NCBI GenBank assembly: GCA_002900995.3
Contig: CM035305.1
Span: 1-64,000, forward strand
Direction: 5' to 3'
DNA: 64,000 nt
DNA from: Ganoderma boninense
Lineage: Eukaryota; Basidiomycota; Agaricomycetes; Polyporales; Polyporaceae
Part shown: in pieces, positions 58,837-64,000 of the stretch
Layout of the letters: each line of letters starts with the position of its first letter
How positions within the stretch are numbered: position 1 is the stretch's first letter
Position numbers and translations under genes: made by a program
Notes under the pieces: model-generated
What the model saw: the letters and a program-made list of their open reading frames with translations, nothing else
What the model was told of the DNA's origin: nothing
Database searches by the model: none

Positions 58837-60424
58837 CTAATCGCGAGCACCCCCAAAGAGGAACAGTCGCTTGATGGGCTGTTCTATCAACACCTCGACT
58901 TCGACGTCCTGCTCCACGCCATCGACAACCCTTCGTTCAACACGTATTTCTTTCTTCGGAGCCGTCCGCAGAATGGGGTATGTGACAGCCTCCGATGCGT
59001 AGCTTTGGGCATGATCTACGAAACAACATCATCAGTTACATGAACATCTCGAAAGAAATGCATACTCACTACCATTGGGTTCCATGTCGCCTTTTCTCTC
59101 CCTGTGGGTATATTTCTGCCCGTCCAGACGAACGACGTTGGTTTTACCGGCGCTGAGATCTGCACCGGAGAATGTGGATTTGACAAGCCGCATCTTCACG
59201 TCGGGAACCAGGAGACGACCTTCAGCGCCAGGCTTGAGGAGGGGGACCTCACGAGGAGGACCCATGAAGGTCGAGCGCGCACCGCGAACGTGGTCCGAGG
59301 TCCGAGACCGAGAACGTCGCGTGAAGGATTCGCAGTATTGGCGGTAAAGTTCTTGAGTGGAGGGATCAAGGGTGCTTGGGGGAAGCGAAGACGACGACGG
59401 TGATTGAACTTCAGTGGCGGGCTTGTTGCCATGAGCAGACTGTAAGCCTCGCGAGCGGTGGGGAGTTGCGACGTAGGAGCCATATGCGCGAATGGCCGCC
59501 TCGTCGGGGTCGGTGCGAGTGAAGTCTCGAGGAGGCGCTAAGCCATAAACACTCGCGCGCCATGCATTCGACCCATCTGTCCATCCTGGAATAGGCTTGT
59601 TATCGCCCCCAGAGTCGCTATAGATGGGATAGCCCCACGAGGTCTTCGGGGGCGTGTTAATACAAAGAGCGGCCTGAATGCGGCGGGCAGCCATGATGAT
59701 ACCACCCTCGAGTGGAGCCGGCCCCTGAGGTGAGGTCGTCATCTTAGGTGGGAAGGAGGGGAGCGGAGGGAGAGGATCGAAGTTGCAAACTGGACAGAGG
59801 TGCGAGTATGCATTCAGCGCGCGGCCAGTGGCGGGGGAAGACGTTGATGAACCCGACTCGGATGACGCTTGAGTCAAGCAATCGCTATCGTCTTGAGAGC
59901 CATCGGTATTTACCAAAGAGTTGGGGGGGGTCAGCGGCAGGCATGGAGATGTACTCGAGCTAGAGTCGTACTCGACGGCAATGGCGCCGGGGCAAGATCG
60001 GCGATCCGCGAAACGACATTGATCGGAGCAGAATAAGGTGTCAGCTGTCCAGTTGATCGCTGCGCGGCTGGAAAACGGACGAGGAGGGTCGGAATCCCTG
60101 TGGATCGTGCGGGCTGTCGGGGCTGTAGAAGTGACCTTGGCAGGTGGCACCTGGTTTGGGACCTCGAGGGCATTGCTAAGACGTTGAGCCTTCTGGAGAA
60201 TAGGATCAGAGTAGATATGAGCGAGACAGAAGCGGTCGTTCTGGTCGTCGGAGCCTGAGGATGAGTATTAGCAGCGAGGAAGGAACAATGACTGGGCAGC
60301 GGCGCTCACGGACGGCGATGTCAGACGTGGGTGGATCAAAGCTAGGATAAGGCTGGACAAGAACAATTTGACGATGGCAAACAGAACACCGAGTGAGGCT
60401 GGATGGAATGTTGACGGGGCCCAT
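58837..60424 (-). CDS. ECL1-like zinc-binding protein
   Basis: Probably a member of the fungal Ecl1 family, small Cys-box proteins linked to chronological lifespan in fission yeast; the molecular role is unsettled. Exon 1 starts MGPVNIPSSLTRCSVCHRQI (60424) and is spliced (gtgagc ... cctcag) to RSDDQNDRFCLAHIYSDPIL. Then WTADTLFCSDQCRFADRRSC supplies the second Cys pair, so CxxC ... CxxxC form the putative zinc site. A long Ser/Pro-rich middle follows. A late intron (donor near 59068, acceptor before 59000) joins MEPN to DHAQSYASEAVTYPILRTAP, and the frame ends EQPIKRLFLFGGARD at 58837. If read without this intron the protein stops at 59032. It is much longer than yeast Ecl1, so the family call rests on the Cys box alone. 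Confidence 0.6.
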
Positions 60425-60631
60425 GATGTGATGTCGAGAGAGGAGGTGTTGAGGGAGCCTCGTCTCTTACGATGCAAGATGCCAGTGTTGGCACGATGGT
60501 GGGAATACCAGTCGCTCGTGAGCCGGGCATCTCCGAACAGAGTCTGTCATGCAAAGGCATTTTGTTACTTTTATTGCCATGACCACAAATTCAGTGAGAT
60601 GTGCTACCATGTTCCCACCGCAATATATATA

Positions 60632-61490
60632 CTATGTTCGACCCCTCCCTAATTTCGCCACAGCAGTCATAATGTGTGGGTATGTCCTCTGCACAGTTGA
60701 TGCAGACACCCAAGACGGCCCATACTTTGGTGTCAGCACGAGAAATCTCCCCTTGAATGGCCCTACATGGCACTCAAAGCCCTCTTCCACTAGTTTCCAA
60801 ACTCCAACCTCTCGCTTTACGGCCCATATCCAAAGTCGTTTTCTACCATCACCTGGGGCCTTGTGATGATAAACATCAAACGCAACTGGAACCCATTGGA
60901 ATTCCGACAGGTCTGGGGGGGTTTGCAGAGGAAAATCCCCCTCTGATTGGAACAGTTGGAATTTGAGATCCGTTTTGCGGATCACCCGTTCCAGCCTGTC
61001 CACATTGACTAGTGCCGGCCTACCCGTTTGCGGCTTGCAACAAATTAGACGTCCGGTTTCCGAAGATAACATTCTCGAACAAACTCACCAATTGTTCTCG
61101 TCGATCCGAATCCGGCACCCTAAATGATACTCCACGTCGTCCTCTACTTATGTCGCGACCATTCAGTGAAGCTGCTCGGAATTCTTACAGGGACACTCAC
61201 GGGTTTGAGAGTGGCTCGACCCCCGATGGACGGGAGCTGTCAGAGGGAGGATTGCTTGGCGTGCCTTGTTCTCTCGGTACGACATTCGCAGCCGCTTGGA
61301 TCATCCTAAACCCTCGTGTGTGAGCTACATAGAAGCCTAACGGGTCGCATGCCACACCTTTCAGCCTGTGCATCCCATACAACGCGGGTTGACGGCGAAG
61401 AGTCCAACTCCACGAGAACTGGCCAGAAGTCTGCATTTTGAGGGAGCTCTACTCGTGTCGTGTAGCAATGTGGGCGTAGTTCAGTCATGG
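60632..61490 (-). CDS. Hypothetical protein
   Basis: Not recognised. The 3' part is a solid 120-residue frame (NVDRLERVIRKTDLKFQLFQ, SEFQWVPVAFDVYHHKAPGD, KRLWIWAVKREVGVWKLVEE) with mixed, globular-looking composition, ending at 60632. An acceptor (cactag) lies before its first residues. Upstream, another frame (MTELRPHCYTTRVELPQNAD, 61488) looks like the first exon, with one or two introns between. It could be a real gene of a small family or a decayed one. Confidence 0.4.
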
Positions 61491-62904
61491 GAATGAAGCG
61501 ACTGCACTCGTAGTGGCGGTGTTCATCCCTGCACTCACCGGTGTGACCATGGCTTATAAGGGCGGCGGCGGCGGAGTTTGTACCGGTCTATAGTGCTGCT
61601 AACGCCGTGTGGCGCTGAGACAAGAGGTGGGAACAAGCTTCATTTGGTCGGCATTGTCCCTGATGATCAACGACTGTGAACAATGGGAAATCGGCCATAC
61701 GTGGCAACAATTACTCCAAAGTCCCAACCACGAGCTTTCCGTTTCCAGATCCGACCACAGAGGGCTACTGGGCGGTACACTCGCCATCGATCTCCCGAGA
61801 CCGACGCTCAGAGTCAGGGGCGCTGTTTTCAACAGCAATCTTGGCCGCGAGCCGCGCGGTCATCGCGGTTTCCCACAGCCGACAGCGCCTGCGACCTGAA
61901 TGCTCCATAAAGCGTCCTGACGGACATGGATAGGATTTACTTCTCTGTACGGACACAACAGGACTGGGACTCACTATTCAGGTAGCATATACGATCATCC
62001 GGGGCTCGGTGCGAGCGAGTCGATGTATGCGCCGGCTCTTCGGGCGTAAAGCCGTCTGTAATGGAGCCAGGACCGGTGAACGAAGTCTGCACAATCATGC
62101 AAGGTTGAGTGCGAAAATCTGGAGGGAAAACCATGTCTGGAAGCGCACCTTCTCGAGGAATGAACGCCGGAGTAGGCCTGCAGCGAAGTCATCCTCGGGC
62201 ACCACGGTAAAATAGAATAAAAACGCAGGAAAATGATTGGCGACGATGACCCGGTCACAACCTCTGCAAAAGATAAGCTCAGTACCCAAAGATGATACAC
62301 GGAGGAATCGTCGCTCCTCAAGGTTGGTAAATCATACGTCTAGCTAATCCAAAGGATACAGAGATGGCCTACCACGGTGTTGGACCAGTCGCCGTCAAGC
62401 TTTTGCATGCCGTACAGAATTCCACTAAGCCCGCGCGCCGCACGCCGCAAAGTCCTGGTGACGAGAACGGAATGTTAGCATGCAGAAAAGCGATGAGCCG
62501 GAGGGATGTATCATGCGCAGACATGTGCCGCTTCTAAAATCCTGCGTTGGCTCTGCAAGCGATCAGCCATCCAGACCACCAGGCTCTCGTCCTCTTCAGA
62601 GCGGATGGCAGACGTTGCGGCCAGAAGCGGGAGACCTCAGACAGTGGATTCTAAAAAGTCAGCCTGTCTGGTCTCCTGTGGTCCAATCCTAGGGTATGCG
62701 TCTTAACGCACTGAGCTGCTTGACGAATTGGCGGACGGTGTAGAGGGTAGGCCTGCGATTCGACTCGGCGATTGCGCTTCAACACCAATGAGTAGGGAGG
62801 GCAGAGGGATCCCATTCGAAGGTCATAGAGGGAATGTAAATGATCGCAGCGAGCAAGTTCCAAGTCCGAGCAGTCGACCACATTACGGTAACAAGCCTGA
62901 GTGC

Positions 62905-62926
62905 GGAGAGAGAGAGAGAGAGAGAG
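62905..62926. repeat. (GA)n microsatellite
   Basis: About eleven GA units in an unassigned region. Confidence 0.9.
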
Positions 62927-63600
62927 GGCGTATTCGACCAGTACAGGCGAGACAGTTGGGACGCACCGCCACCAAGGAGAGCCCCCAATTAAGCGCTCGA
63001 CCCTCGCAGAAACTCCACTACTGACCTCTCGCCACTGTCTCAGTCTCTGCGTCCCGGCCATTTTATGCATCCACTGGGCTTGCGCATCTGAAATGGCCTG
63101 CCTCGGGGAGGGGTTCGTGCACATGCTATGCACCTTGACAACGAAAATTGCCTCAGCCATATATATCTTCACTCCCTCCGACTCTGCGACTACCCCGCCA
63201 ACTTGCGTTTTTCGAGGTGTCTTTTGTCTTAGTTCATGTTCATCTGAGATTTCTGATCTCACTATGCCCTACAGGAAGGCATCTTCGCTCACAATACGTC
63301 CGGCATCTATCATGGCCGTGAGGTCGAAGAGCAGTGCGCTTCGGCATGAGCAGTGGATATGTCTTTGCTTGCCCAGGGAATCTCGCTTCGCTGCCACTCG
63401 GTTCTGATGAGCAAGGTACGCCAATTTGTTGCTACATGCCTCAAGCATTGCATCGGCATTTCCTGCAGTCACGGTACATACCCAGGTGTCTCAGGATGCG
63501 TCAGTGTAAGCGCATAGTGCTCTACGAGGAGAGGCCGAAGGTCATGGCAACGTACCAAGCATTTCTGCTTTGATACATGGCACGAGTTTCCGTCGCTCGA

Positions 63601-63626
63601 ATAAATCTATATATGGTATATATACG
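63601..63626 (+). promoter_or_regulatory. TATA-rich promoter element
   Basis: The 'tctatatatggtatatatac' stretch lies about 95-115 bp before the ATG at 63720, the usual distance for a fungal TATA box. It is the strongest TATA element noted at a gene start in this window. Confidence 0.6.
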
Positions 63627-63719
63627 TACCCAGTACCCTGAGGCGTCCATTCCCACGGGGACTTGTGCTGGCATCCACCATCATCAACTCCTACTGCTCA
63701 CCGTTGTATCCTATCCGCC

Positions 63720-64000
63720 ATGTCCTTCCCCATCCAACCGAGCATACATGTGACGAGAGGCGCTGTGAGGCCCTGTAAGTTTAAGACTGTCAGCATACAT
63801 CATGCGTCATGTCTTATCGGGGAATCGCAGCGACTGGTAACCGAGGGCCCGGCACGTATACAGGAGGACTTCTGGAGGAGGAGGACTCTGATATCAAAGT
63901 CAATGTACCCCTCAGCTGTGAGTCTTTCTCTTTATGTACTCGAGATGAGGCTGAATGGGGAAAACACAGTGTTGAACAAGCTACGATTGGCTCTGCGAGA
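63720..64000 (+). CDS. 5' end of an unassigned gene (cut by window edge)
   Basis: It starts MSFPIQPSIHVTRGAVRP (63720-63774), spliced (gtaagt ... cgcag) to STGNRGPGTYTGGLLEEEDS and DIKVNVPLS (63831-63917), and again (gtgagt ... cacag) to LLNKLRLALR from 63970 on. The phases of all three exons agree. The product is not recognised and continues beyond the window. Confidence 0.55.
   Translation, partial: MSFPIQPSIHVTRGAVRPCKFKTVSIHHASCLIGESQRLVTEGPARIQEDFWRRRTLISKSMYPSAVSLSLYVLEMRLNGENTVLNKLRLALR

Larger units (their letters stand above)
61491..63719. other. Long intergenic region, no supported gene
   Basis: Overlapping frames of 60-200 codons on both strands show no domains, signal peptide or consistent codon use. 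A (GA)n tract at 62905-62926 is the only simple repeat. The last 120 bp are the promoter of the gene at 63720. Confidence 0.45.

Overview
The window reads as one end of a chromosome or contig from a basidiomycete fungus, most likely an Agaricomycete with white-rot capacity. The genes have many short GT-AG introns (mostly 50-90 nt), GC-rich coding sequence and a typical fungal gene set: a secreted laccase, Hog1-type MAP kinase, F-box proteins of a mushroom-type family, Mug135-like proteins, and a serpentine membrane protein with short introns.

Bases 1 to about 6640 are subtelomeric. They hold a Penelope-like retroelement (PLE) of the endonuclease-lacking, telomere-associated type (Coprina/Athena-like). 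Its sense strand runs from the outer end inward, and CCCTAA-type telomeric repeats lie at its inner junctions. Three near-identical copies of its pseudo-LTR each carry a complete type I hammerhead ribozyme. One copy lies before the reverse transcriptase ORF and two lie in tandem after it. The ORF contains two apparent spliceosomal introns. A four-copy tandem repeat of about 178 bp follows.

From about 7.3 kb the window is gene-bearing: a Mug135-like fragment (-), ATG7 (+), SEC61 alpha (+), a phosphatidylinositol-4-phosphate 5-kinase (-), HOG1 (-) diverging from MCR1 (+), an F-box protein with an acidic tail (+), a Mug135-like protein (+), a seven-TM-like membrane protein (-), a laccase (-), an IFI6/IFI27-like protein (-), a UBP2-type ubiquitin protease (+), a second IFI6/IFI27-like protein (+), an F-box protein (-), an unassigned protein (+), a KDM3-like JmjC protein (+), an ECL1-like zinc-binding protein (-), a weak hypothetical (-) and the start of one more gene (+) at the right edge. 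The genes are independent eukaryotic transcription units. The only gene pairing suggested by layout is the divergent HOG1-MCR1 promoter.

Longer gene-free stretches (13.3-15.4, 18.0-20.1, 34.4-37.1, 45.7-49.6, 52.1-54.6 and 61.5-63.7 kb) hold no supportable gene. They do contain an AT-rich island, an inverted pair of a dispersed repeat, and microsatellites. Exon limits were worked out by reading splice sites and reading frame by eye. They add up to an intact frame for ATG7, SEC61, MCR1, the F-box gene at 24.5 kb and the IFI-like gene at 44.8 kb. Elsewhere they are partial.
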